From assembly GCF_018119405.1 (NCBI RefSeq), contig NZ_JAGPWC010000035.1:1-48427 (forward strand): DNA of 48,427 nucleotides, in the 5' to 3' direction. The translations under genes and the position numbers were made by a program. The notes under the pieces are model-generated. The model was given only the letters and a program-made list of their open reading frames with translations. It was not told the DNA's origin and did not search any database. This stretch comes from Massilia sp. ST3. GTDB lineage: Bacteria > Pseudomonadota > Gammaproteobacteria > Burkholderiales > Burkholderiaceae_D. Positions 1-9,310 of this stretch are shown one piece after another; the first letter of the stretch is position 1, and each line of letters starts with the position of its first letter.

Positions 1-12
1 CCCCCCCCCTAC

Positions 13-126
13 GGTAGGGTTGGCGGCTTTGCCGCCGACGCGGTGATAGGTAGAGGCTCTGTTTTCGTGCAGGGGCTGGCGAGCGTCAACTATCCCCGCG
101 TGGGCGGCAAAGCCGCCACCCTACGG
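13..126. repeat. Intergenic inverted repeat, GTAGGGT/GGCGGC family
   Basis: Two 24-base arms at 13-36 and 103-126 are near-perfect reverse complements, each with a GGCGGC(t/a)3GCCGCC core next to a GTAGGGT end. The same family recurs at 10092-10201 and 20801-20860. The stretch 1-151 holds no gene that I can support. It lies downstream of the ubiH-family stop and could form a hairpin in RNA. Confidence 0.7.
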
Positions 127-151
127 TCTGCGGCAAGCTGGCATCATCAAA

Positions 152-1297
152 TCAGCGGCGGCCGTACATCATCAGGTCGGCCAGCAGCATGCGCGCCGGC
201 TTCACCACATCCAGCGCCGCCAGGCCAAGGCCCAGCAGGGGCTGCAGCGGGCCGCCGCCGATGAAGGCGCGCGCCATCGCATCGGTCACGCCGATGGTCA
301 GCTTGCGGTCCTGCGTGCGCGCATCCATGAACTTGCCGATGGCCGCCGAATCGGCGCCGCGGCCCAGCTCGCGGGCCAGCACGGCGGCGTCGCGCAGGCC
401 CAGGTTCAGGCCCTGGCCCGCGACCGGGTGCAGGGTCTGCGCGGCGTTGCCGATGGCGACCGTGCGCGCGCTGGCGCGGGCTTCCGCGTTCAGGCCCAGG
501 GGGAAGGCGACGCGCGGCGAGACCGCCGTGAAGCGCCCCAGGCGGGCGCCGAAGGCTTCGCCCAGCTGCGCCAGGAAACCATCGTCGCCCAGTTCCAGCA
601 CCGAGACCGCGCGCTCGGGACGCATGCACCACACCAGCGCGTACTGGTGGCCGTCGCCGTCGTCCTGCGGCAGCAGGGCCAGCGGCCCTTCGTCGGTGAA
701 GCGCTCGAAAGCGCGGTGGACCGCCGGCTGGCTCACCGTCACGCGCGCGATCAGGGCGGTCTGGCCATAGTCGCGGCGCCGGGATTTGTCTTCCTGCTGC
801 CCGAACACGCCGCCCTCGGCCTGCACCGCCACCTGCGCCTTGAGCGTGCGGCCGTCGTCCAGCCGCAGTTCCACGCCGTCGGTCCGTTCGTCGAAGGAGG
901 TCACCCGCGCCGGGCGCAGCACGGCCACGCCGGCGCGCTCCACAGCGCGCGCCAGGGCGTCGACCACCGCGCCGTAGCGGGTGACGTAGCCCAGGGCCGG
1001 CAAGCCGTGCTCGTGGCGGTCCATCAGGCTGCGTCCCAGCTGGCCGCGGCGCGAGACATGGATCTGGTGGATCGGCGTGGCCGCCAGCGGCCAGGCGCCG
1101 ACGTCCTCCAGCAGCTGCACGCTGCCCCAGGACAGGGCGATCGAGCGCGGGTCCGAGATCGCCTGGCCCAGCGACTTGCCGTCGATGAGCACGATGCGTT
1201 CACCCGCCACGCCGCGGCGCACCAGGAAGGCGGCCAGCGCCAGGCCGACCGGCCCTGCGCCGCACACCGCGACGTCCACGTCCAGCGCCTCGCTCAT
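152..1297 (-). CDS. ubiH: UbiH/UbiF/Coq6-family FAD-dependent hydroxylase
   Basis: This 381-residue protein is a flavin monooxygenase of the UbiH/UbiF/VisC family, expected to hydroxylate the ubiquinone ring at the inner membrane. The N-terminus has the FAD Rossmann motif (CGAGPVGLALAAFL, about residues 11-24). A DPRSIALS segment near residue 49 and GNAAQTLHPVAGQGLNLG near residue 300 match the family's second FAD motif. Its start overlaps the pepP stop by 4 bp (ATGA), so the two are probably translationally coupled as the last genes of amgK-murU-pepP-ubiH. The family assignment is firm. Which ring position is modified cannot be read from the sequence, so the symbol ubiH is a best guess over ubiF or ubiI. 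Confidence 0.85.
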   Translation of the reverse strand: MSEALDVDVAVCGAGPVGLALAAFLVRRGVAGERIVLIDGKSLGQAISDPRSIALSWGSVQLLEDVGAWPLAATPIHQIHVSRRGQLGRSLMDRHEHGLPALGYVTRYGAVVDALARAVERAGVAVLRPARVTSFDERTDGVELRLDDGRTLKAQVAVQAEGGVFGQQEDKSRRRDYGQTALIARVTVSQPAVHRAFERFTDEGPLALLPQDDGDGHQYALVWCMRPERAVSVLELGDDGFLAQLGEAFGARLGRFTAVSPRVAFPLGLNAEARASARTVAIGNAAQTLHPVAGQGLNLGLRDAAVLARELGRGADSAAIGKFMDARTQDRKLTIGVTDAMARAFIGGGPLQPLLGLGLAALDVVKPARMLLADLMMYGRR

Positions 1298-2640
1298 CGG
1301 GCCTCCCGCATCAGGGTTTCGATCTCGTCCACGCCCTTGGGCGCGGCGCCGGTCAGGATCCGGCAGCCCTTATCGGTGACGATCACGTCGTCCTCGATGC
1401 GGATGCCGATGTGCCAGTACTCTTCCGGCACGCCGGGGGCCGGGCGCACGTAGATGCCCGGCTCCACCGTCAGCGCCATGCCCGGCAGCAGCGGCCGCGA
1501 AGGCTTGCCGGCGGCCGTGACGTCGCGGTAGGCGCCGACGTCATGCACGTCCATGCCCAGCCAGTGGCCGGTGCCGTGCATGTAGAACTGCTGGTGGGCC
1601 CGCTCGGCGATCACGGCATCGGCCGAGCCGAACTTGCCCTTGCCGAGCAGGCCGAGGTCGAGCATGCCCTGGGCCAGCACCTTCACGGCGGCGTCGTGCA
1701 TGGCGCTGTAGGGCTGGCCCGGCACGATGGCGGCGAAGGCAGCCTCTTGCGCTTGCAGCACCAGTTCGACCAGGCGGCGCTGCGCTTCGGTAAAACGTCC
1801 GTTGACGGGCCAGGTGCGGGTAATGTCGGCGGCGTAGCCGTCGAACTCGCAGCCGGCGTCGATCAGGACCAGTTCGCCGTCCAGCATGCGGCGGTCGTTG
1901 ACGTTGTAGTGCAGGACGCAGGCGTTCGCGCCCGAGGCCACGATGGGCGTATAGGCCGGGAACTGGGCGCCGTTGCGGCGGAATTCGTGCAGCAGCTCGG
2001 CCTCGAGCTCGTACTCGGCCATGCCGGGACGCGCCGCGCGCATGGCGCGCACGTGGGCCTGGGCCGAGATGGTGGCGGCGCGCTGCATCAGGCCTTGTTC
2101 GTGCTCGTCCTTCAGCAGGCGCATCTCGTCGAGGATGCCGAACAGGTGGTGGGTGGTGCCCGGCGCGGTGACGCCGCTGCGGCCCTGGGCGCGCACGGCC
2201 TTGAGCCAGCCGGCCACCTGGGCGTCCAGCGCGGCGCTGTGGCCGAGGGCGTAGTACAGGGCGGGGACGTTGGCGAGCAGGGACGCCATCCTGGCGTCGA
2301 GTTCGCCAATCGGCCAGGCTTCGTCGAAGCCGAACTGGAGGCGCGCCTCCTCGGGACCATGGCGGAAGCCGTCCCAGATCTCGCGCTCGGGGTTCTTTTC
2401 GCGGCAGAACAGGATGGAGCGCGCCGGCTGCCCGCCCTGCGCGGCGGCCAGCACCAGCACGCTCTCCGGCTCGGTGAAACCGGTGAGGTAATAGAAATAG
2501 CTGTCGTGGCGGTAGGGGTAGTCGCTGTCGGCGTTGCGCGCCACCTCGGGCGCGGTCGCCAGCACCGCCACCGATCCCGGCTGCATCTGGGCGGCCAGGC
2601 GCGCGCGCCGCTCGATGTAGTGGGCCAGGCCCACGGTCAT
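1294..2640 (-). CDS. pepP: Xaa-Pro aminopeptidase (aminopeptidase P)
   Basis: This cytoplasmic dimetal peptidase removes N-terminal residues preceding proline. The 448-residue length fits bacterial PepP. It has an N-terminal creatinase-like domain (DSYFYYLTGFTEPESV) and a C-terminal pita-bread fold. The metal ligands are visible: the two Asp of LIDAGCEFDGYAADITRTW, the His of HGTGHWLGMDVHDVG, the Glu of LTVEPGIYV and the Glu of GIRIEDDVIV. The frame is open further upstream, but the start at 2640 gives the normal N-terminus (MTVGLAHYIERRARL) and a 4-bp ATGA overlap with the murU stop. Downstream it overlaps the ubiH-family gene by 4 bp. The pepP-ubiH pairing is common in proteobacteria. Confidence 0.92.
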   Translation of the reverse strand: MTVGLAHYIERRARLAAQMQPGSVAVLATAPEVARNADSDYPYRHDSYFYYLTGFTEPESVLVLAAAQGGQPARSILFCREKNPEREIWDGFRHGPEEARLQFGFDEAWPIGELDARMASLLANVPALYYALGHSAALDAQVAGWLKAVRAQGRSGVTAPGTTHHLFGILDEMRLLKDEHEQGLMQRAATISAQAHVRAMRAARPGMAEYELEAELLHEFRRNGAQFPAYTPIVASGANACVLHYNVNDRRMLDGELVLIDAGCEFDGYAADITRTWPVNGRFTEAQRRLVELVLQAQEAAFAAIVPGQPYSAMHDAAVKVLAQGMLDLGLLGKGKFGSADAVIAERAHQQFYMHGTGHWLGMDVHDVGAYRDVTAAGKPSRPLLPGMALTVEPGIYVRPAPGVPEEYWHIGIRIEDDVIVTDKGCRILTGAAPKGVDEIETLMREAR

Positions 2641-3362
2641 GGCGCGACGCGCACCACCGACCCCAGCGGCGCGTTGAGTTCTTCCAGCTGGCGCACGGTG
2701 CCGACGTTGACCCACTGGCCTTCGTACAGTTCGCCGCCCACGCGGCCCAGGTCGATGTACTTGCGCATCAGGGGGCCGAACTTGACGAAGTCGCCCGGCT
2801 TGATCCCTTCGAACATCTCGGGACGGTAGACGCCGATGCCGGCGAAGTTCCACTTGGACGGCCCGTCGTTCCTGAGGGTGTACATGTCGAGCGCGAAGTC
2901 GCCGTCCGGGTTATGCCAGGGGTTGGGCGTGAGCCACAGCCAGGCGATGTCGCGCTTGTCTTCCGGATAAGGGATGCCCAGCATGTCCTTGTCCTTCAAC
3001 ACGTCGAAGGCCTGCGAGAAATCGAAGTAGGGCGCGTAGATGTCGCCCGACACGGCCAGGAAAGGCTCGTCGCCCAGCAGGTGCAGGGCGTTGGCGATGC
3101 CACCCGCGGTTTCCAGCGGGGTCGGCTCGTGCGAATAGGCGATGCGCGCGCCGAAGCGGCTGCCGTCGCCCAGTTCTTCCTCGATCATGTGGCCGAGGAA
3201 GGAGTGGTTGATGACGATCTCGGTGATCCCCGCGCGCACCAGGTTCAGCACGTGGGTGGTGATCATCGGGCGTCCGCGCACCTTGAGCAGGGGCTTGGGG
3301 CAGGAATCGGTGAGCGGGCGCATGCGCTCGCCGCGGCCGGCGGCGAAAATCATCGCTTTCAT
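2637..3362 (-). CDS. murU: N-acetylmuramate alpha-1-phosphate uridylyltransferase (MurU-like)
   Basis: This 241-residue nucleotidyltransferase has the sugar-nucleotide signature at the N-terminus (AAGRGERMRPLTDSCPKPLL, with the GRGxRMRP loop and the KP lysine). MurU joins UTP to MurNAc-1-phosphate in the anabolic recycling route of cell-wall sugars, which bypasses MurA and hence fosfomycin. Specificity is inferred from the neighbour: the AmgK-like kinase ends 10 bp upstream, the hallmark arrangement of this pathway. The start at 3362 was chosen over an upstream in-frame codon because the protein then begins MKAMIFAAGRGER, the normal beginning of the fold. The gene overlaps pepP by 4 bp. Confidence 0.88.
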   Translation of the reverse strand: MKAMIFAAGRGERMRPLTDSCPKPLLKVRGRPMITTHVLNLVRAGITEIVINHSFLGHMIEEELGDGSRFGARIAYSHEPTPLETAGGIANALHLLGDEPFLAVSGDIYAPYFDFSQAFDVLKDKDMLGIPYPEDKRDIAWLWLTPNPWHNPDGDFALDMYTLRNDGPSKWNFAGIGVYRPEMFEGIKPGDFVKFGPLMRKYIDLGRVGGELYEGQWVNVGTVRQLEELNAPLGSVVRVAP

Positions 3363-3372
3363 GGCGTGTCCG

Positions 3373-4431
3373 TCAGAAGGTGTAGCCGACCTGCGGACCC
3401 TTGTTCTCGATCGCATCGAGCAGGCGCAGCAGCGGTTTGAGTTCGGTATAGCGGTTGGCCGTCTTGCGCACGTAGTCCATCACGGTCGGCAGGTCGCCCA
3501 GGTAGTGCGGCTTGTTGTCGCGGTAGTTCAGGCGGCAGAAGATGCCGAGGATTTTCAGGTGGCGCTGCAGGGCCATGAATTCGAAGTCGCGGTAGAAGGC
3601 GTCGATGTCCGGATTGACCGGCAGGCCCACCTGCTTGGCGCTTTGCCAATAGCGCACCACCCAGTCCAGCACGATCTCTTCGTCCCACTGGATATAGGCG
3701 TCGCGCAGGAGCGAGGCCAGGTCGTAGGTGACCGGGCCGTAGACCGCGTCCTGGAAGTCCAGCACGCCAGGGTTGTTCTGGTCGAGGAACATCAGGTTGC
3801 GAGAATGGAAATCGCGGTGCATGAAGACCTGCTGCTGGGCCAGCACGTTGGCGGTGATCGCCTCGAATACCTTGTCCAGCGTCGCCTGCTGCTTCTCGTC
3901 CAGGGTCACGTTCAGGTGGCGCCCGATGTACCACTCGGGGAACAGGTTCATCTCGCGCAGCACGAAGGCGCGGTCGAACTCGGGCAGCACGCCCGGCTGG
4001 CTGGTGAGCTGGAACTTGATCAGGGCGTCGACCGCGTCCGAGTACATGAAGGCCGCGTTGTCCGGGTTGAGGCGCGCCAGGTAGGTGGTGGTGCCCAGGT
4101 CGGACAGCAGCAGGAAGCCGTCTTCGACCTTGCGCGCGACGATCGCCGGGGCGTTCACGCCGGCGGCGGTGAGCAGGCCCTGGACATGGATGAAGGCGGG
4201 GACGTTCTCGCGCTCCGGCGGGGCGTCCATGGCGACCAGCGTGGCGCCCAGTTTTTCACGCAGCGCGGGCGCCACGTCGTAGCGGAAGTAGCGGCGGAAG
4301 CTGGCGTCGGCCGAGGCGGGACGGCCGGATCCCACGTCCACCAGGCCGGTCGTCGCCAGCCATGCGTTCAGCTGCGCCAGGCGCGCATCCCGGTCGGCGG
4401 AAGAAGGGGAGGTTTGATACAAAGAAGACAT
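3373..4431 (-). CDS. amgK: Cell-wall amino-sugar kinase (AmgK-like, APH fold)
   Basis: This 352-residue kinase belongs to the aminoglycoside phosphotransferase/choline kinase fold. The catalytic loop FMHRDFHSRNLMFLD (HxDxxxxN) and the metal-binding segment GVLDFQDAVYGPVTYDLASL are intact. AmgK phosphorylates MurNAc and GlcNAc at the anomeric carbon, feeding MurU in the peptidoglycan recycling bypass. The adjacent murU-like gene supports this reading over antibiotic phosphorylation. It is the first gene of the leftward operon and is divergent from lptD across a 96-bp intergenic region. No clear Shine-Dalgarno precedes the ATG. Confidence 0.88.
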   Translation of the reverse strand: MSSLYQTSPSSADRDARLAQLNAWLATTGLVDVGSGRPASADASFRRYFRYDVAPALREKLGATLVAMDAPPERENVPAFIHVQGLLTAAGVNAPAIVARKVEDGFLLLSDLGTTTYLARLNPDNAAFMYSDAVDALIKFQLTSQPGVLPEFDRAFVLREMNLFPEWYIGRHLNVTLDEKQQATLDKVFEAITANVLAQQQVFMHRDFHSRNLMFLDQNNPGVLDFQDAVYGPVTYDLASLLRDAYIQWDEEIVLDWVVRYWQSAKQVGLPVNPDIDAFYRDFEFMALQRHLKILGIFCRLNYRDNKPHYLGDLPTVMDYVRKTANRYTELKPLLRLLDAIENKGPQVGYTF

Positions 4432-4471
4432 GAAGCAGCCTGGTGAATCCGGTTGGTTGAGGTAATTCCCC

Positions 4472-4477
4472 TATAAT
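4472..4477 (+). promoter_or_regulatory. Candidate -10 element for lptD
   Basis: A perfect TATAAT lies 50 bp before the lptD start in the divergent amgK/lptD intergenic region. No good -35 hexamer sits at standard spacing; the upstream sequence is GGTTGGTTGAGG. The same AT-rich block could also serve leftward transcription of amgK. Confidence 0.45.
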
Positions 4478-4527
4478 AAGGGATTCATTCAAAAAATACC
4501 GCCATTTATGGTGCACGCAGAACGTCC

Positions 4528-6810
4528 ATGAGCTGGTTTACGGCCCAACCTTTCCCCCCGCGGCAGACGCTCGCGCTCTATGCACTGGTTTCCGCTGCCG
4601 CGGCGCCGGCCTGGGCGCAAAGTGTTCCCCCGACGCCACAGACCGAAGAACAGGATCTGCCGATCGTCATCAAGGCCGAAGAGATCAACGGCCGTCCCGA
4701 CCGCCAGCTGAACCTCGAACGCAACGTCGAGCTCCAGCGCGGCCAGACCGGCCTCACCGCCGATACCGCCTGCTACATGCGGGTCGAGGACGAGGTCACG
4801 GCCAGCGGCAACGTCAACATGTGGCGCTTCGGCGACCGCTACAAGGGCGATGCGCTGCAGCTGAACCTCGAGACCGGCAAGGGCTGGGTGCTGCATCCGC
4901 AATACCGTTTGCAGGCGAATAACGGCCAGGGCCGCGCCGACCGCATCGACTTCCTCGGCGAGCAGCAGGCCGTGGTGCGCGACGGCACCTACAGCACCTG
5001 CGAAGGCGCCGATCCGGACTGGTACCTGAAGTCCAGCACCCTGCGCCTGGATACCGGGCGCGACGTCGGCACCGCCGGCAAGACCGTCATCTATTTCAAG
5101 GACGTGCCGATCCTGGGCACGCCCGCGCTCTCGTTCTCGCTGTCGGGCGAACGCCGCTCCGGCTGGCTGCCGCCCTCGGTGGGCTTCGGCTCGCAGGGCA
5201 AGGCCGAGATCATGGTGCCCTATTACGTCAACATCGCGCCCAACCGCGACCTGACCCTGTACCCGCGCATGATGTTCGACCGCGGCCTGCAGCTGGGCGC
5301 GACCGGCCGCTACCTGGGCGCCACCTACAACGGCGAGACCCACGTCGAGGTGCTGCCGAGCGACCGCAAGACCGATACCACGCGCTGGCGCGCCGACTCG
5401 CTGCACAACCAGGCGATCCGCCCGAACTGGTCGTATGGCTGGAACCTGCATGGCGCATCCGACAACGAATACCCGTCCGACTTCTCGCGCACGGTCTCGG
5501 CATCGGCCGAGCGCCAGCTGCTGCGCGAGCTGCGCACCGACTATTCCGGCCAGTACTGGAGCCTGTCCGCGCGCGCCCAGAACTACCAGGTGCTGCAGGA
5601 CCCGGCCGCGGCCACCAATCCGAGCCTGACGGTGCCGCGTCCCTACGACCGCCTGCCGCAGATTAACTTCCACGCAGGGCGCTACGACGTGGCCGGCTTC
5701 GACTGGGCGGTGGACGCCGAGGCGACCCGCTTCTGGCACCCGGACCTGGTGCGCGGCAACCGCGCCGTGGCGGTGGCCCAGCTGAGCTATCCGATCGTGC
5801 GTCCGGGCTGGTTCGTCACCCCGAAGCTGATCGCCAACGCCGCCAAGTACGACGTCGACTACGACCACATTCCGAACGGCGGCCTGCGCGCCGACGGCAG
5901 CCGCCTGCCGACCAAGGTGTCGCGCTCGGTGGGCACCTTCTCGCTCGACAGCGGCATGGTGTTCGAGCGCGAGGGCTCGCTGTTCGGGCGCGCCGTCACC
6001 CAGACCCTGGAGCCGCGCCTGTTCTACGTCTACACGCCGTACAAGGACCAGGACGACATCCCGGTGTTCGACACCGGCCGCGCCGGCTTCAACTACGCCC
6101 AGCTGTTCAGCGAGAACCGCTACGTGGGCCTGGACCGGGTATCGGACGCCAACCAGCTGACCGCCGCGGTGGTCTCGCGCTTCATCCAGGCGGACGGCGC
6201 GGAGCGCCTGCGCCTGGCCTTCGGCCAGCGCCTCTACTTCGAGGAGCCGCGCGTGCGCCTGCCGGGCGAAGCACGGCACCAGAGCCGCTCGGACGTGCTG
6301 CTGGCGGCATCGGGCCGCATTTCCGAGACCTGGAGCTTCGATAGCGGCGTACAATACGACGCAACCGGCAGTAGCCTGTACAGCTCGAACGCGGGGGTAC
6401 AGTGGACGCCGGGACGGATGAAGGTGGTGAACGCGGAGTACCGTTATCAGCGTGACAGCTTCCGCAACGTGGACTTCTCGGCGCAGTGGCCGATCTCGCA
6501 ACGCTGGTATGGCGTGGGCCGGATCAGCTATGCGCTCAAGTCCTACGGCGTGGGGCAGGCGACCAACCCCTCGCGGGGCGGCAAGCTGATCGAGAGCCTG
6601 ATCGGTCTCGAGTACAAGGCCGATTGCTGGGTGCTCCGGATGGGGGCGCAGCGTTTCGTGACCGCGGCCCAGACCACGTCGACGCCGATCTTCTTCCAGC
6701 TCGAGCTCACCGGCCTGTCGCGCCTCAGCTTGGGCAACAACCCGCTCGAGACGTTCAACAAGAGCATCCCGGGCTATACGCGGCTGAATTCGAACGTCGG
6801 CCGCCCGTGA
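4528..6810 (+). CDS. lptD: LPS-assembly outer-membrane protein LptD
   Basis: This 760-residue protein forms the outer-membrane barrel that inserts lipopolysaccharide. It has a signal peptide (residues 1-30, ending APAWA), an OstA/LptA-like jellyroll domain at about residues 45-150 (VIKAEEINGRPDRQLNLERNV) and a long C-terminal beta barrel. Cysteines are few: I see C82, C158 and C700. Escherichia coli LptD has four cysteines forming two disulfides; here C158 and C700 are placed like the inter-domain pair. It leads the conserved lptD-surA-pdxA-rsmA cluster. Its lipoprotein partner LptE is encoded separately at 19269. Confidence 0.95.
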   Translation: MSWFTAQPFPPRQTLALYALVSAAAAPAWAQSVPPTPQTEEQDLPIVIKAEEINGRPDRQLNLERNVELQRGQTGLTADTACYMRVEDEVTASGNVNMWRFGDRYKGDALQLNLETGKGWVLHPQYRLQANNGQGRADRIDFLGEQQAVVRDGTYSTCEGADPDWYLKSSTLRLDTGRDVGTAGKTVIYFKDVPILGTPALSFSLSGERRSGWLPPSVGFGSQGKAEIMVPYYVNIAPNRDLTLYPRMMFDRGLQLGATGRYLGATYNGETHVEVLPSDRKTDTTRWRADSLHNQAIRPNWSYGWNLHGASDNEYPSDFSRTVSASAERQLLRELRTDYSGQYWSLSARAQNYQVLQDPAAATNPSLTVPRPYDRLPQINFHAGRYDVAGFDWAVDAEATRFWHPDLVRGNRAVAVAQLSYPIVRPGWFVTPKLIANAAKYDVDYDHIPNGGLRADGSRLPTKVSRSVGTFSLDSGMVFEREGSLFGRAVTQTLEPRLFYVYTPYKDQDDIPVFDTGRAGFNYAQLFSENRYVGLDRVSDANQLTAAVVSRFIQADGAERLRLAFGQRLYFEEPRVRLPGEARHQSRSDVLLAASGRISETWSFDSGVQYDATGSSLYSSNAGVQWTPGRMKVVNAEYRYQRDSFRNVDFSAQWPISQRWYGVGRISYALKSYGVGQATNPSRGGKLIESLIGLEYKADCWVLRMGAQRFVTAAQTTSTPIFFQLELTGLSRLSLGNNPLETFNKSIPGYTRLNSNVGRP

Positions 6811-6824
6811 TTGAAACATCCTGA

Positions 6825-8246
6825 ATGAGTGCTTTCCAGATGATGCGTACTACCCGTTTGCACAAGAACACGCGAGCCCTCTCGCTCGCCGCGGCGCTGC
6901 TGTGCGCGCTCACTACCGGCCAGGCCCTGGCCCAATCCGGCCAGGCCGCGCAGGCAACTCCAGCGGCCGCCGCCAAGCCGGGCAGCGGCTTCCTGCCGCC
7001 GGCGTCCAGCAACGCCAAGGTGATCGATTCGATCCACGTCGTCGTCAATGACGAAGTGATCACGAAGAACGAAGTGGCGGGCCGCGTGGCCCAGGTCGCG
7101 CAGAACCTGAAGGCGCGCAACGCCCAGCTGCCGGACCAGGCCACCCTGGAGCGCCAGGTGGTCGAGTCGATGATCGTCGAACGCGCCCAGGTCCAGCTGG
7201 CCAAGGAAATGGGCGTGCGCGTCGACGACCGCACCCTGGACGCCACCATCGGCCGCATCGCCGAAGGCCAGCAGATGTCGGTGCAGCAGATGCGCAACCA
7301 GATGGAAAAGGAAGGCATGACCTTCGCCCAGTTCCGCGAAGACGTACGCAACGAGATCATGCTGCAGCGCCTGCGCGAGCACGAGGTCGACAGCAAGATC
7401 CAGATTTCCGAAGCCGAGATCGATACCTACCTGGCGGCCGCCAAGACCGCCGCCGCCGACAAGGTCGAGATGGAGATCGCCCAGATCCTGGTGCGCGTGC
7501 CCGAGAACGCCTCGCCCGAGCAGATCGCCGCGCGCCGCGCGCGCGCCGAGGAAGTGGCGCGCCAGCTGCGCACCGGCGCCGACTTCGCCAAGGCCGCCGC
7601 CACCTATTCCGATGCCCCGGACGCCCTGAAGGGCGGCGAGATCGGCTGGCGCGACCCGGACCGCCTGCCGCCGCTGTTCGCCAATGAACTGCGCAAGTTG
7701 CAGCCGGGCCAGATCACCCCGATCATCAAGACCAATGTCGGCTTCCACATCCTCAAGATGGGCAACAAGCGCTCGCTGGCCGAGTCGACCGACAAGGCGG
7801 TGGTGCAGCAGACCCGCGCGCGCCACATCCTGATCAAGCCGACGCCGACCATGACCGAGGGCGAGGTCAAGCGCAAGCTGCTGGAACTGAAGGAAAAGAT
7901 GGCCAATAACGCCGCCACCTTCGAGGAACTGGCGCGCCTGCACTCGCAGGACGGTTCGGCCAGCAAGGGTGGTGAACTGGGCTGGCTGGAGCCGGGCGAC
8001 ACCGTGCCCGAGTTCGAGAACGCCATGAACGCCCTCAAGCCGGGCGAAGTCTCGGACGTGGTGCAGTCGCAGTTCGGCTTCCACCTGATCCAGGTGGCCG
8101 AGCGCAAGAGCCAGGACGTGACCCAGCAGAAGGAGCGCGCCCAGGCGCGCAACGTCATCCGCGAGCGCAAGATGCAGGAAGCGATGGAAGACTGGCTGCG
8201 CCAGATCCGCGACCGCGCCTACGTCGAGTTCCGCGAGGAGCAGTAA
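6825..8246 (+). CDS. surA: Periplasmic chaperone and peptidyl-prolyl isomerase SurA
   Basis: This 473-residue periplasmic chaperone escorts outer-membrane proteins, including LptD, to the BAM complex. It has a signal peptide (hydrophobic [18 protein letters not shown]), an N-terminal SurA domain from about residue 65, then two parvulin (PpiC) domains. The first is near residues 215-325 ([16 protein letters not shown]), the second near 330-435 ([16 protein letters not shown], then FGFHLIQV). It starts 14 bp after lptD. Translation may begin at any of three nearby ATGs (codons 1, 6 and 7); only the signal peptide is affected. Confidence 0.95.
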   Translation: MSAFQMMRTTRLHKNTRALSLAAALLCALTTGQALAQSGQAAQATPAAAAKPGSGFLPPASSNAKVIDSIHVVVNDEVITKNEVAGRVAQVAQNLKARNAQLPDQATLERQVVESMIVERAQVQLAKEMGVRVDDRTLDATIGRIAEGQQMSVQQMRNQMEKEGMTFAQFREDVRNEIMLQRLREHEVDSKIQISEAEIDTYLAAAKTAAADKVEMEIAQILVRVPENASPEQIAARRARAEEVARQLRTGADFAKAAATYSDAPDALKGGEIGWRDPDRLPPLFANELRKLQPGQITPIIKTNVGFHILKMGNKRSLAESTDKAVVQQTRARHILIKPTPTMTEGEVKRKLLELKEKMANNAATFEELARLHSQDGSASKGGELGWLEPGDTVPEFENAMNALKPGEVSDVVQSQFGFHLIQVAERKSQDVTQQKERAQARNVIRERKMQEAMEDWLRQIRDRAYVEFREEQ

Positions 8247-8250
8247 ACCC

Positions 8251-9300
8251 ATGGCCGCGCCGCTCGCGCCCCGGCCGACGCTTGCCGTCACGGTCGGCGA
8301 ACCGGCCGGCATCGGTCCCGAGATCGCGATCAGGGCGGCGTGGGCGCTGCGCCAGCAGGCCAACTGCGTGCTGGTCGGCGACGCCGCCTTCCTGGCGCTC
8401 ACCGCCAGCCTGATCGATCCAGGCATCCGCCTGTCGGCGCTGTCGACCCAGGCCCTGCGCAATGGCGGCCTGCCGCATTTCGGCACGGAGCGCCTGGCCG
8501 TGATCGACGTGCCGCTGGCGGCCCACGTGGTGCCCGGCAAGCTGGACGCCGAGAACGGCCGCGCGGTGCTGGCCACGCTCGACCTGGCGATCGAAGGCGT
8601 GGGGCAGGGCTGGTTCGACGCCATCGTCACCGCGCCGCTCCAGAAGAGCACCATCAACGACGCCGGCATCGCCTTTTCCGGCCACACCGAATACCTGGCC
8701 GAGAAAACCGGCACCCCCAAGGTGGTCATGATGCTGGCCGGCGCGCCAGGGAACGGCCAGCCCTATTTGCGCGTGGCCCTGGCCACCACCCACCTGCCGC
8801 TCAAGGACGTGTCGGCGGCGCTGACGCCGGACAGCCTGGCCCAGGTGATCGACATCATCGACGCCGACCTGCGCGCCAAGTTCGGCATCGCGGCGCCCGT
8901 GATCCTGGTGACCGGCCTGAACCCGCATGCGGGCGAGAACGGCTACCTGGGCCGCGAGGAGATCGAGGTCATCGCCCCGGTCCTGGCGGGGGCGCGCGCC
9001 CGCGGCATCGACGCGCGCGGCCCGTATCCGGCCGACACCCTGTTCCAGCCGCGCTACCTGAAGGACGCCGACTGCGTGCTGGCGATGTACCACGACCAGG
9101 GTCTGCCGGTGCTGAAGTACGCCACCTTCGGGCGCGGCATCAACGTCACCCTCGGCCTTCCCTTGATCCGCACCTCGGTCGACCACGGCACCGCGCTCGA
9201 CCTGGCGGCCCAGGGACTGGGTCGGGCCGACTGCGGCAGCATGGAAGAGGCGATCCGCGCCGCCACGCTCATGGTCGCCGCCTCATCAAAGAATCCATAA
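8251..9300 (+). CDS. pdxA: 4-hydroxythreonine-4-phosphate dehydrogenase
   Basis: PdxA oxidises 4-phosphohydroxy-L-threonine in the DXP-dependent pyridoxal phosphate pathway. The 349-residue length is normal. The N-terminal [12 protein letters not shown] motif, the metal histidine in [13 protein letters not shown] and the C-terminal [13 protein letters not shown] are all intact. It starts 4 bp after the surA stop behind a GAGGAG ribosome binding site inside the end of surA, and is followed by rsmA after 10 bp. A parallel frame also stays open, as often happens at this GC content, but only this frame has family motifs. Confidence 0.95.
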   Translation: MAAPLAPRPTLAVTVGEPAGIGPEIAIRAAWALRQQANCVLVGDAAFLALTASLIDPGIRLSALSTQALRNGGLPHFGTERLAVIDVPLAAHVVPGKLDAENGRAVLATLDLAIEGVGQGWFDAIVTAPLQKSTINDAGIAFSGHTEYLAEKTGTPKVVMMLAGAPGNGQPYLRVALATTHLPLKDVSAALTPDSLAQVIDIIDADLRAKFGIAAPVILVTGLNPHAGENGYLGREEIEVIAPVLAGARARGIDARGPYPADTLFQPRYLKDADCVLAMYHDQGLPVLKYATFGRGINVTLGLPLIRTSVDHGTALDLAAQGLGRADCGSMEEAIRAATLMVAASSKNP

Positions 9301-9310
9301 GAAAGCATTC

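Noticed and set aside
4489..6819. A 776-codon antisense frame opposite lptD
   Set aside because: Composition is typical of a shadow frame at high GC, while lptD on the plus strand has clear signal peptide and domains.
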